This document shows, piece after piece, positions 8,774-18,400 of a DNA stretch of 64,000 bases. The notes under the pieces were generated by a model. It saw only the letters and a list, made by a program, of their open reading frames with translations. It was not told the DNA's origin and made no database searches. A program made the translations under genes and the position numbers. The stretch spans positions 62,001-126,000 of the forward strand of contig CAZCTC010000006.1 in NCBI GenBank assembly GCA_964501335.1, read 5' to 3'. Source of the stretch: CAZCTC01 sp964501335. Its GTDB lineage: Bacteria; Chloroflexota; Anaerolineae; B4-G1; SLSP01. Position 1 is the stretch's first letter, and every line of letters starts with the position of its first letter.

Positions 8774-11602
8774 TCAACCGGCAATGACCGTAAATCCGGC
8801 CCAGCGCCACACCGGCTGCCCCTGTTCAATAAACTGTCGCTGCGCCTGCGATAAGGCATGGGCCATCCCCAAAGGAGAGACTTCCTTTAAATTACCATAA
8901 AGTCCATCCACAAAATCGCTCGTGGCGGCATCATCCAAAAGCCATAGCCCCGATACCACACCCGCGGCCCCCGCTGCAATAAAACCGCGAGACAATCCCA
9001 ATAAACCGCCCCCTCGCGGTTGGCCTTTTCCAGACTCGCAGGCGCTTAGTACAACCAGAGGCCGGTTGGAAAGCTGCATTTCATAAAGCTCGGCGACCGT
9101 CAACCGGCCGTCGGCCAGGCGCAACCAGGAAAAAAATGGATTGTCGTCACGGAACAGAGCATGCGTGGCGATATGGAGCAGGCCGGCCGATTTCAAACTC
9201 AACCGCACTTCGGAAATGGCAGCGAATTCTTCCCGAAGAAGATTGACCCTCCATCCACCCGTTTTTAAGGAAGAAGCCACCTGCTGCGCCTCGGAAACCG
9301 CGCCCGCCAATCGTCCGCCATCCGAATAGCCCACCACAACTGCCGTTTTAATCTGATCGTCTTCCCTATCCTTAATCTCCAACAGATCCCCCACCGCCGC
9401 CAGCCGCACCAGATCCATCCGTTCCACCAGATATCGTTGGCCGTCATACGCAGCCGCCAAAGGCAGGTCATACCAGACGGCCGGCAAGACCACAAATAAA
9501 CGCTGCCGTCCCTGCATCCAAAAATCGAGGGGCGCCAACAGAGTTTGATACAATTGCCGCAAAGCAAACATAGGCGGCTGCCAGGGCGGTTGATTCACCG
9601 AGAAACGCCAACCCCGCAGCCACCGATCAAGTTCACCCCCTTCCATTAAATCGGGAATCGATATGACGCTTTCCGAAGTTACCAACAAAGCCTGAACCCT
9701 ACCCTCCGAAAAATAATACTGTAGCAGCAACTCCTGGGAACTTAACTTCGACCGAATCTGTTCCACCCACGGCGCAGGTGATTCTTGCTTCACAGCCTGA
9801 AAGTCCGACCCCGCCGTCTCAATCTGGTAACGTCGGGTCAGTTCCACCAATTCAGTTTCCACCTTCCCCAATCGCTCCAAAAGTTGAGCTTCATTGACGG
9901 ATCGGCCTTTTCCATCTTCGGCCTTTCCCAAAATTTCCAATTGCGCCTGCAAATTATGCCAGACCTCCCGCAATTTCCATATCTGACTCAGTGCAGAGGC
10001 TGATTCGCTCTCCGTTTGAACCGTTATCAATCTCGGAGAAATAAATCGCGTCCCGGCCAGACCCTCCAGATTTCGTAAAACCCCGGGCCAATCCTGACGT
10101 TGGCCGGCCAGAGTTATGGCCCGTTCAAAGAGCTTTCCTTTATCGTCCAGATAACCCCGATAAAATTCTTCAACGGCCAGCACCGACCGCAAGGAATCCA
10201 ACAAAGTCAACGCAGCCTGAACCGACTCCCAGGCTCGATCCTTATCCCCCTTAAGTTCCCAATAAAGGCTGAAGAGATAATGAGTTTCCAACATCACTTC
10301 ACGTAACTCAAATCGTTCGGCCATTTCTCGAACGGTTCCCAAATATCCATAAATCAAGGAATCATCGAAATTATCCCCGGCTAAAGCACACTGCGCCAGG
10401 CCCAGATAAGCCTGACAGATGATCTGGGGATGTGGGGACTCTCCCCCCCTCTCGACAATTTTCCGGGCCAGCCGCTCAACCAAAGCCCTATGCCCCGCAG
10501 CCAGAGCCAATCGAATGCGCGCTCCATCGACCTCCAGGCTCCAGCGTTGAGCTTTATGAGCCTGAAAAATGCGTTGGGCCTGCAGAAACAATTGATCCGC
10601 CTTATCCCTGGCATTCAATCGCTCATACCCCAAACCCTGCACCCATAAAGCAGCGGCCTGCAACCACGCCATTTTCTCTTTCCGAAAAACAGGAATAGCA
10701 TCCCGGGCCAGCGTGATGGTTTCAAGATGCAAATTAAGAGCGCTGTAAACCCAGGCTCGCCGCAAATCTGTGATAGCCATATCTATCCAATTCGGAATCG
10801 CGGCAAATCCAGTCCGGGCCACATCCAGATATTGCAACGCCGCCAGATATTGCCCCCGTCGATAAGCCAACCGTCCCAGATTCAGGTTCGCTCGCGCCAG
10901 TTCCTGGTCCTGCCCTGCCTGACCCAAAGTATCCCGAGCCTGAAACAACAGAGCCTCCGCTTCAGAAAAATGGTCCATGCCTTCCCAAGCATTGGCCTGG
11001 TTGATTTTAAAACGGGCCACCAAAATCGGTTCGTTTAACTTCTCGGCCAACACCACCCCACGTTGATAAGCCGCTAACGCATCCTCTAAATCACCCCACT
11101 GCCAGGCTAACGTGCCCTGATTCATTTCCAAACCGGCCAGATAACGCCAGGCCGGTTCCCCCAACGCTTCACAAATCGGCCGCACATGATCGATCAAGGA
11201 CAAAGCTTCAGGATAACGATCCAATTCCTTCAAAACAGCGACCTGATTGATCTTTAAACGCACCAGCGTCAACAAATCACCCCTGGCTTCATAATACTGG
11301 GCGGCTTTTTGATAACAGGCCAGGGCCTCTGTATAATGGCTGAGATAATGCAGAGCATTACCTTTTCCCCAATTCGCCAAAGCATACCCTTCGGGAGCCG
11401 CCACCTCAGAAGCAACTACCCCGGCCACCTCGGCTATCTTTAAGGCCGATTGAGCATTGCGCAGCATAACAGAATTGATCCGCTGTTTGAGAATATCAAT
11501 CACCGCCACCGACAATTCATTCCGCCACTCGTGGATTACCGTAGAAAAAGAGGGGCTTTCATAAACCGAGCAAAGGAGTTCGGCTAACTCTTCAGATGTC
11601 AT
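8774..11602 (-). CDS. TPR-CHAT protease-like protein (cassette A)
   Basis: 942 residues. The start at 11602 overlaps the anti-sigma stop as ATGA, the same junction as in cassette B. The first 450 residues are TPR repeats (e.g. EALACYQKAAQYYEARGD, GDLEDALAAYQRGVVLAEKL). The C-terminal 300 residues are a CHAT domain of the caspase-like clan, with a probable His814 (HIATHA) and Cys855 (SACESG) dyad and the usual GxxxLxRGFIAAGA segment. No signal peptide or membrane helix is seen, so it acts in the cytosol. CHAT proteases cut partner proteins when their TPR part is engaged. Translational coupling to a zinc-finger anti-sigma suggests that the partner is in this pathway. That is inference. Confidence 0.85.
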   Translation of the reverse strand: MTSEELAELLCSVYESPSFSTVIHEWRNELSVAVIDILKQRINSVMLRNAQSALKIAEVAGVVASEVAAPEGYALANWGKGNALHYLSHYTEALACYQKAAQYYEARGDLLTLVRLKINQVAVLKELDRYPEALSLIDHVRPICEALGEPAWRYLAGLEMNQGTLAWQWGDLEDALAAYQRGVVLAEKLNEPILVARFKINQANAWEGMDHFSEAEALLFQARDTLGQAGQDQELARANLNLGRLAYRRGQYLAALQYLDVARTGFAAIPNWIDMAITDLRRAWVYSALNLHLETITLARDAIPVFRKEKMAWLQAAALWVQGLGYERLNARDKADQLFLQAQRIFQAHKAQRWSLEVDGARIRLALAAGHRALVERLARKIVERGGESPHPQIICQAYLGLAQCALAGDNFDDSLIYGYLGTVREMAERFELREVMLETHYLFSLYWELKGDKDRAWESVQAALTLLDSLRSVLAVEEFYRGYLDDKGKLFERAITLAGQRQDWPGVLRNLEGLAGTRFISPRLITVQTESESASALSQIWKLREVWHNLQAQLEILGKAEDGKGRSVNEAQLLERLGKVETELVELTRRYQIETAGSDFQAVKQESPAPWVEQIRSKLSSQELLLQYYFSEGRVQALLVTSESVISIPDLMEGGELDRWLRGWRFSVNQPPWQPPMFALRQLYQTLLAPLDFWMQGRQRLFVVLPAVWYDLPLAAAYDGQRYLVERMDLVRLAAVGDLLEIKDREDDQIKTAVVVGYSDGGRLAGAVSEAQQVASSLKTGGWRVNLLREEFAAISEVRLSLKSAGLLHIATHALFRDDNPFFSWLRLADGRLTVAELYEMQLSNRPLVVLSACESGKGQPRGGGLLGLSRGFIAAGAAGVVSGLWLLDDAATSDFVDGLYGNLKEVSPLGMAHALSQAQRQFIEQGQPVWRWAGFTVIAG

Positions 11603-12339
11603 CCCAATACCAGTTTCTCTATCCAAATCCACGTCTCGGGCAATTCAACAGCCAAAGTATAAGTCCCCGAAATCACCCCATCCAAAGCAAAGAAACCAAG
11701 AGCATCGATATCATCTTCCTTTATGACTTCATCCATTTTCAAGATTTGAACATGTCCCTGAACTGAACTTTCATCCAACGCAGTTCGCATCAACCGGCCT
11801 TCCAAACTCCAGAGTTTCTCATCCACAACCGGGGGTGTCAAATTTAACACCAACTGATAATTGCCGGCCTGATAGACCTGTACATCCCCCTTCTTTCCCC
11901 GCAATGCCGGCGCCGGCTGACCAGCCGGCATCAACAAGGCCTGTAACAATTGCTTTCCCTTTTCTTGAACTCGCGACAGCCAGGTAGAGTTTTCTGTCCA
12001 TGGAACTTCCAACAGCTCCAATTCCTCCCCACACGCATCACAAACCTTCAAGTGCTTTTTGATTTTTCGGGACTCTGCTCCGGATAAGGCATTGTTTTTA
12101 TAAGCCAGCAACATTTCAGCAGAAGGACAGTCCAGTCGAGGAATAGCACCCGCCAACAAAGCATAAATTTGCTTCAAATCAGCCACTTCAGCGGTACATG
12201 CAGCACATCGAGCCATGTGGGCCACCACAATGGGCGAAGCAAGATGGTTTAAATAGGCCAGGAGATCCCCTTCTGCAATCTCATCAGGCGCAACGCAACT
12301 TAATTTCACTTCGGGAGTTTTAGTCGATCCTTTCATCAT
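11599..12339 (-). CDS. Zinc-finger anti-sigma factor (cassette A)
   Basis: 246 residues from the ATG at 12339, which has a G-rich site before it; the annotated longer form (to 12363) has none. Two zinc-binding anti-sigma motifs occur: HMARCAACTAEV and HLKVCDACGEEL, each HxxxCxxC. Between and after them are a helical linker and a C-terminal beta-rich domain (about 150-246; ending ETWIWIEKLVLG). There is no transmembrane helix, so this is a cytosolic anti-sigma. The gene lies between the sigma gene (48-bp gap) and the TPR-CHAT gene (4-nt overlap). The C-terminal beta domain may be the sensor or the site acted on by CHAT; the sequence does not decide. Confidence 0.82.
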   Translation of the reverse strand: MMKGSTKTPEVKLSCVAPDEIAEGDLLAYLNHLASPIVVAHMARCAACTAEVADLKQIYALLAGAIPRLDCPSAEMLLAYKNNALSGAESRKIKKHLKVCDACGEELELLEVPWTENSTWLSRVQEKGKQLLQALLMPAGQPAPALRGKKGDVQVYQAGNYQLVLNLTPPVVDEKLWSLEGRLMRTALDESSVQGHVQILKMDEVIKEDDIDALGFFALDGVISGTYTLAVELPETWIWIEKLVLG

Positions 12340-12387
12340 TCCCCCCACCCTGACATAAGACAATCATATCCAATCAATACATCACAC

Positions 12388-13098
12388 TCAGTCATTTCGA
12401 TACCAGCTTCCCAAATTACGTCGGGCACGCTTCAGAACCCGTTCCAAAACCTTGCATACTTCATGAGCCGTTGGAAACTCCGTCGGGTGTCGAGCCGCAA
12501 TCTCGGCCGGTTTTAAATTCTCTTCAAAAGTTAATCGTAAAACATCCTGTTCTTTCTTATCCTGTACCGAACGACTCACCCATTCCTGCACCTGATGTAA
12601 AGTTTGTTCCCGAGACAAAGCCTCTAAAACCCGCGTTTCCAAAGATCTGCTCTCATCCGAATTGGAAAGCTGTTCCAAATCACACCAGACGGCCTCAACT
12701 CGGGAATATCTTATCTGTTTGCGCCGCAAAGTTTGGGCGGCCGTAATCGAACAACAACGTAAATACTTCAACAAAACCCCAACATGAGCAAATTTCCGAG
12801 CCACAGCGCCATCCCCATGCCGCCCCAAACTCTGCCAAAAGATTACTGTGGTCTCCTGAAACACCTCATCGGCTTCATCTTCCCCAATCCCCGGAAAAGC
12901 ACCATGAATCCACTTCAACAATAAAGCCTTATATTGAAACAAAACCCCTTCCCAGGCCACCTCATCTTTTTCATCCAACGCCCGCCGGAAAAGTTCCCAA
13001 CAATAGCCCAACTCCTGCGCCTGGGAAAGCTGAGATTCCCAGGCACAGCCGGCAATCACATTGTCGATAGGAAGATGCAGCAAATCGATACTATCCAT
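12388..13098 (-). CDS. ECF-like sigma-70 family factor (cassette A)
   Basis: 236 residues. The start at 13098 (MDSIDLLHLP) follows AAGGAG; an upstream in-frame start lacks a site. Region 2 is recognisable around AWEGVLFQYKALLLKWI and DEADEVFQETTVIFWQSLG, and region 4 as a helix-turn-helix around NLKPAEIAARHP to ERVLKRARRNL. There is no region 1.1 or 3 domain of normal size, so it is ECF-like. It shares the signature CWELFRRAL with the other two sigma factors of the window. It is the first gene of a three-gene operon with a housekeeping-type promoter, unlike cassette B. Confidence 0.85.
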   Translation of the reverse strand: MDSIDLLHLPIDNVIAGCAWESQLSQAQELGYCWELFRRALDEKDEVAWEGVLFQYKALLLKWIHGAFPGIGEDEADEVFQETTVIFWQSLGRHGDGAVARKFAHVGVLLKYLRCCSITAAQTLRRKQIRYSRVEAVWCDLEQLSNSDESRSLETRVLEALSREQTLHQVQEWVSRSVQDKKEQDVLRLTFEENLKPAEIAARHPTEFPTAHEVCKVLERVLKRARRNLGSWYRND

Positions 13099-13171
13099 GG
13101 GCGCTCCTTGAGAAACAACCGAGAATAAATGCAATAAAAACACATGCTATAACAGAAAAACTATAGCTATG

Positions 13172-13200
13172 ATTATAGCTATTTTAAGAATAACAGTCAA
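13172..13200 (-). promoter_or_regulatory. Housekeeping sigma-70 promoter of cassette A
   Basis: Minus strand TTGACT, 17-bp spacer, TATAAT. The expected start of transcription near 13165 would leave a leader of about 65 nt before the sigma gene. Confidence 0.75.
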
Positions 13201-13222
13201 ATATCATTTCAAAAAAAACATT

Positions 13223-13399
13223 GACCTGTGCGGTTGTTCATTACCGCAAATTAAAAACAGTGATGTACCCCGCAACAGGTGCTTTTCCGGTAAAAAGCGA
13301 CGCGCTGTGCGAAGCAGGAGAGGAAAGTTATTTTTTATTCATATTTTCGCACTGTCAGCGCGAAAATATGGGCTTTTTTCCAGCCTAACCGCACAGGTC
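13223..13399. other. Intergenic element with nested inverted repeats
   Basis: The gene-free stretch 13099-13465 holds the promoter above, this element and a terminator. A perfect 13-bp inverted repeat (GACCTGTGCGGTT at 13223-13235, its complement at 13387-13399) encloses a further perfect 11-bp hairpin (CATATTTTCGC at 13340-13350 with 13360-13370). The inner hairpin is followed on the plus strand by GGCTTTTTT, like an intrinsic terminator. No good reading frame is present. It may be a structured RNA or a small palindromic mobile remnant. I do not recognise a known riboswitch class. Confidence 0.5.
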
Positions 13400-13411
13400 G
13401 AAAACATAGAG

Positions 13412-13439
13412 ACGGGGGACAGCTTCCGCTGTCCCCCGT
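13412..13439 (-). terminator. Terminator hairpin after the cohesin/dockerin gene
   Basis: A perfect 12-bp stem (ACGGGGGACAGC) with a 4-nt loop, 26 nt after the stop. The U-tract is weak (CTCTATGTTTT). Confidence 0.7.
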
Positions 13440-13465
13440 GCTCCTATCCACTCCGCCAGGACGGG

Positions 13466-15469
13466 TTACTTCACAATCACCGGCAGGAAAACCTTATAGC
13501 CGGCGTCAAGGGTAATCCGTCCCACGGTCACCGCAACAGAAGGATTCCCTTCATTCAATTGAACCTGCTGCAGCCCCAAAATCGAGCTTTGCCCCGCCTG
13601 TCCCACTACCACGAAATTGAGATTCACCAACACCCCGGCGCCTTCCAAAGCCGAAAGTCCATACCCGACCAGCTTAATCCGTCCTGGCGTCGCATGGTTT
13701 TCCACCACCTGCCAACCCGAACTCAAACTTGCTGCCGAATCGAGAGATTCAAACCGCAGCACCGTCGGATCAAAAATTACCATCACCTCGTATCCCAGCA
13801 CCTCCAATCCCGTCAACGAAGTCACCTGCAACGGAATCGTCATCCGGGCCCGCCCTCCAGACCGCACTTCCGGCAGATTGATTTCCACCCCACCCTTTCC
13901 CTTAGATACCTGCCGACGATACGTCGAGCTGCCCCAGTTGTAAGTCACATCGCCCAACAGATAAGCCATGTAATCTTCGTGCAATAAAACGCCGTCAAAT
14001 TGAGCATAACTCCGCAAAACGGGATCGAACTTCCAGCTGCCCACCGGAAATGCAATCGCATCGCCGATCAAATACCGCGCTATCAGCGAAGCATCCAGCC
14101 CCGTACAACTCCCATTTCCGCTCACATCGCAGGCCAGCAATTGATCGTTCCCAAAGTTACGCTGTCCGGCGGCATATTGCGTAATCCAGGCCGCATCCAA
14201 CGCCGAAAGCGCATTGCCCACCCCGCCCACCATCGTCGGGGTGACCGTATAATCGCCCATCCGATCGATATCCAGGAGATAAGTTCCGGTCACGCTCGTA
14301 GTCGCCGTCAGAGTTGTGCTGCCGCTCAAAGTGCAAAGCCCGCCTGAGATCGGACGCAAAGAACGATAGTAAAAGAATTTCCCGCCCAGTTGGACCAGCG
14401 ACCGGTTCACCGTAAAATGACCGCTTTCCACGACCGCCTGCGGTTCCCCTTCATCGAAGGTAAAACCTGACAGGCTCAGATCCGTCCCGCTTCCCGGCAT
14501 GCCGATGACATTGAAACGCAATTTCACCAGCTCCCCGGTTCCGGTTAACGGCGTTGTACCGTAAGCGGCCAGCCGGACCTGCCCCTCGCCGGCCGTAGCG
14601 ACGACCAAGAAATTCTCACTCAACGTCCCTGCCTTGATCGCCTGCTGGAAGTGCAAGACCGTCGGATCAAACCCCAGGGTAAATTCATAAGCATATCCGG
14701 TCTGCGCCGGCAAGGGGTCCAGCAGCAAAACAGGAAGATCCACCAGAGCTCCCGGAACCCCGGTGGCATCTTTCACGGGTGTGACCCGAATGCCTTCATT
14801 CATCACTGTAAAAGCGGCAGTAGAAGTAACGACCTCAGCCCCCGTGGTCAAAACCAGGTCTCGGGGACCGGCTAGCGCATCGCCTTGCACAAACAACTCA
14901 GCCCGCAGGTGCGTGGCATCGGTCACCACCACTGAAGTAACCGTAATTCCATTGCCCAAAGTCAATTGAGTCGTTCCTGACGGCGGATTACCGATCGGGG
15001 AGACAAAATGCGTCCCTTCGCCGACCACATTGAGCACGATGGCAGCTCCTTTACGCCCCGAATTCGGCGCCACCGAAAGCACCCGGGGAGTAACGCTGCT
15101 CAGAGTCAAATCCAGGCCAGCGCTGCTGCCGCTGTGCCAGGTACCCGTCTGCCCGGCATTCTGCCCGCCGATCTGAAAAGTCACGGTATCCCCCTCACGG
15201 CCGCCTTCAACGGGAGCCGTTTCAAGATCATCTCCGATGCAATTCAGCGAATAGACAGAATCCCCATTCCAGGTCAGCGTAGCAGCCTGCCCGCAGCGAA
15301 TGCCGTTGACCCAGGCCGTGACCTCCGTGCCGTCCGGCACCCCCGCACCGTCCCGCATAACACGGCCATAAAAATCGGAAGGCAGCGCCGGAGCCGCCCA
15401 TACCGGACCAGCGATCAGACCGGCCAGCAAAGTCAGTACCAAAATGTAGATCATATGAGTCGATTTCAT
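13466..15469 (-). CDS. Secreted cohesin- and dockerin-like domain protein
   Basis: 667 residues. The start at 15469 (MKSTHMIYILVLTLLAG) follows AAGGAGAGG and opens a signal peptide. Order: an N-terminal beta domain (YGRVMRDGAGVPDGTEV), an IPT/TIG-like domain (VLSVAPNSGRKGAAIVL), a cohesin-like domain (about 226-353; FDPTVLHF), a dockerin-like region (about 421-465; ALDAAWITQYAAG and CDVSGNGSCTGLDASLIARYL, a calcium-loop pattern in duplicate), a second cohesin-like domain (about 526-664; FDPTVLRF) and the end YKVFLPVIVK. Cohesin and dockerin partners on one chain could allow self-association or capture of other secreted proteins. The gene lies 30 bp after the 1759-residue CHAP protein and is probably cotranscribed with it. 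Confidence 0.82.
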   Translation of the reverse strand: MKSTHMIYILVLTLLAGLIAGPVWAAPALPSDFYGRVMRDGAGVPDGTEVTAWVNGIRCGQAATLTWNGDSVYSLNCIGDDLETAPVEGGREGDTVTFQIGGQNAGQTGTWHSGSSAGLDLTLSSVTPRVLSVAPNSGRKGAAIVLNVVGEGTHFVSPIGNPPSGTTQLTLGNGITVTSVVVTDATHLRAELFVQGDALAGPRDLVLTTGAEVVTSTAAFTVMNEGIRVTPVKDATGVPGALVDLPVLLLDPLPAQTGYAYEFTLGFDPTVLHFQQAIKAGTLSENFLVVATAGEGQVRLAAYGTTPLTGTGELVKLRFNVIGMPGSGTDLSLSGFTFDEGEPQAVVESGHFTVNRSLVQLGGKFFYYRSLRPISGGLCTLSGSTTLTATTSVTGTYLLDIDRMGDYTVTPTMVGGVGNALSALDAAWITQYAAGQRNFGNDQLLACDVSGNGSCTGLDASLIARYLIGDAIAFPVGSWKFDPVLRSYAQFDGVLLHEDYMAYLLGDVTYNWGSSTYRRQVSKGKGGVEINLPEVRSGGRARMTIPLQVTSLTGLEVLGYEVMVIFDPTVLRFESLDSAASLSSGWQVVENHATPGRIKLVGYGLSALEGAGVLVNLNFVVVGQAGQSSILGLQQVQLNEGNPSVAVTVGRITLDAGYKVFLPVIVK

Positions 15470-15499
15470 TTCAACCTCTCCTTGTTCCAAAAAGCAAAT

Positions 15500-18400
15500 T
15501 TACGGCAAAGTCCAGGTTACCGGCTCCGTCGCCTTGATCCAATACCCCGATCCGGAGCACATCGTGGTCAGATCGTTGGCAAACGGCGGCAGAGCGGGAT
15601 CGTACTTCTTCCAAAAATCCGCCGTATCGAAAGCATAGTAAGCGTAGACCGCCGTGTACTTTCCGGCAATCGAACTCATCGCCGCCGTCACCGGCAACGT
15701 CGCAGTGATCGGATAGCCGTGCAAATTCCATCCCGCACAGGATGGGATCGCCGGTGTGACCGGTACCGTCCCGCTGAGTATCCAGGAAGTAGTCATGGTG
15801 GCATGCACCCAGATCCCCATCGTCTCATCCACGGCCGTCAGATCGTTGGCATACGGAGGCGCGGTCGGAGAGAATTTCTTCCAGGGATCCGCCGTATCGC
15901 AGCTGCGGTAGGCGTAGACCAGATCATAGGCTCCCGCAATCGGCCCTAAAACCTGAGTGACCGTCGGACTGACCGGGTGCAGCGGCAGCGACACCAGATT
16001 CCAGCCGGGCAGCAGATACAAAGTCGTGGAAATGACTCCCGCCCCGGTGCCCGTCCCGGAAGAAAACCAGAACAGGTAAGGCGTGCTGCAACCACCGGCG
16101 CTACTGTTCCATTGCTGCACCTGGACATAATAATCGCCGTCTTTCGGCGCCGTCCATTCCAGTTGGGAAGCCAACGTCCCGCTGTAATCATCGCTCAGCA
16201 GCACCGGCGTAGTCCCATCCCCCTCGTAAAGAACGATGACCGTATCGGCCGCCGCCCCCAGATCGCTGGTAGAGAAGCGATATGACTTCCCCGCCACCGC
16301 CGTAAATTTGAACCAGTCCACATCGCCGGGGTGATCGAAATTGTGCAACTGTGAACCTTCCGTGATCAAAGCGGTCGCCTGCAGCGCCGTATCGTCCCTG
16401 CCTTTCAGATCGTAAGCATCGGCCCGAGCCACGCAGAACTCTACCCCCGCAGTGTAGACATTGTTGGTCTCAATGGATTCGCTGACCGAATGGGTCGAGT
16501 CGATCGACGGATAAAGCGTGCCGGAAAGCTCCCCGGTCGGAGAAAGAATGTCCAAACCCGGCCAGTTTGTAATCACCGCCGTCAATGTAATGTCTTCGCT
16601 GGAAGTAATCGGAGCATTGAGCCAGGATTGGACGCGGTTGGTCTCCCCTCCCTTACTCGTCGGCTGCATCGAATTGAAATAGAGATCAGTAAAGAAATCG
16701 TTGCCGGTAGAAAGGTTCCCCTGATTCTTAACCCGCATCTCCACCCACATCCCACCGTCGGAAGAAAAAAACGTATTCACTCCAGAAATGATCAAATCCG
16801 GCGCCCCTTGAACAGGAGGAGCAATGGGCACCCCAACTCTGATCGTAGGCAGAGTGTCGATACGAGCATAGGGAAAATCGTGGCGCGCAACATTGGAAAT
16901 TCGTACATGTTGAATTTGCCCGGCAAAGGCCATCCCGTTCCACCAGGGAGCATTACCGATGTAAAGAGAATAATTTTTCATGACGGGAGTACGGCTGTTG
17001 TTTTTGTAACCTTCCTGAGTTCCATTGACATAAATCCATTGATTACTCCCTCCATCATGAACTGCGGCAATGTGATACCAACGATTGGGATATACTTTGG
17101 CACCGCTGACGACAGTTTGATCCCCTCCATCCGCCCCCACGGTAAATTCGACATTATTGTCTCCGTTGACCCGAATCGTAAACTGGCCATATCCATTGAT
17201 GCCTTTGACGAGAGGGATTCCCCAGCCACCCCGGGTGGGATAGATCCACATTTCCAGAGTCATGGCACCCAGATTATTGAAATCCGCATGGTTCCCTAAA
17301 TCCACGGTGCTGTTCGACCCATTGAATGCTCCGGACCAGCCCATATAACCGCTCGCCCAACTGCCGTTGGTAAAATTACCGTTGTGCCCCCGGCCCGATT
17401 GGTCGTAAACCGTACCGCCACTGCCCTCTTGAAAATGCCAGAGTCCCATCGTATTGCCATCCACCTTGGGCAAGAAGACCGTATTGACGTCCGACAGGGG
17501 CGCACCCGCGGCAGCATTGCCGTAGTAGAACTGATAATCGCCGTTATTGGTGCCCCCTCCGCCCATCCCGCCCTGCAAAGGGAACCAAAGATCGATCGCG
17601 GTGGAGGTAAACTGATTGACAACCCGGTTCAGTTCGGTCTGATTCTTGTAAATGACCCGGACGTCGTTACCTTTGAGGGCCGCTAAAGAGCCGTTGTAAA
17701 TCTCCGCCGCCGTGGGGCTGGTCGTGCCGTCAAAATGAAGATGCACCGGATAACCGGCCGGCATTTCATCCGTATCGTTGTTGAGGATCACCAGATTGTG
17801 CTTTAACCGATAAGCACCGTTCCACCAGGGAGCCGGCGGCAAAGCCGTCGGATCGACCCGCGTCCAGGCATCGCCGTCGCCCGCGGGCCAGTCTTCCCAA
17901 TTCGTGGTGTTATCCATCGCCCGGACCCGGAAATAATAGGTGTGCCCCGGCTGCCCCTGGAACATCTCCGCCGTCTTGGTCGTATTGAGCAACCAATCGG
18001 TCCATTGACTATCGGGACGATTCCCATCCCGCACTTGAAGCTGATACCAACGCAACCCGGAGCGGGCATCCTGGCCCCCCCACCGCACTACGAACTGATT
18101 GTCGGTCGTCACGGCCGGCAAGGCTTCAATCGCCGAAGCCGGCGGCGTGATATCGATATAGGTCATCCAGGCGTTTTCATTGACTCCATAAGGACCGGTG
18201 CCGGTAATTCGCCAGTAAACGACCGGGTAATCGGAATCAAAGGTATAGGTATATTCGGAAGTCGCCGCGGAGAACTGTTGGTCGACCCAATGCATCCCCC
18301 AATTGGGATCCGTGGAAATCTCCAACCGATAGGAGCTGGTCCGCAAAGCATCGACCCAATCCAGATAAAGCGTCTTGGAATTGATATATTCATGGCCCTC

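Noticed and set aside
8774..11602. Type III-E CRISPR (Craspase-like) locus because of TPR-CHAT plus sigma
   Set aside because: No Cas gene, Csx30/31-like gene or CRISPR repeats in the window. Only the regulatory logic may be alike.
15008..15949. Plus-strand frame of 313 codons across two genes
   Set aside because: Antisense to the end of one gene and the start of the next, with no recognisable motif.
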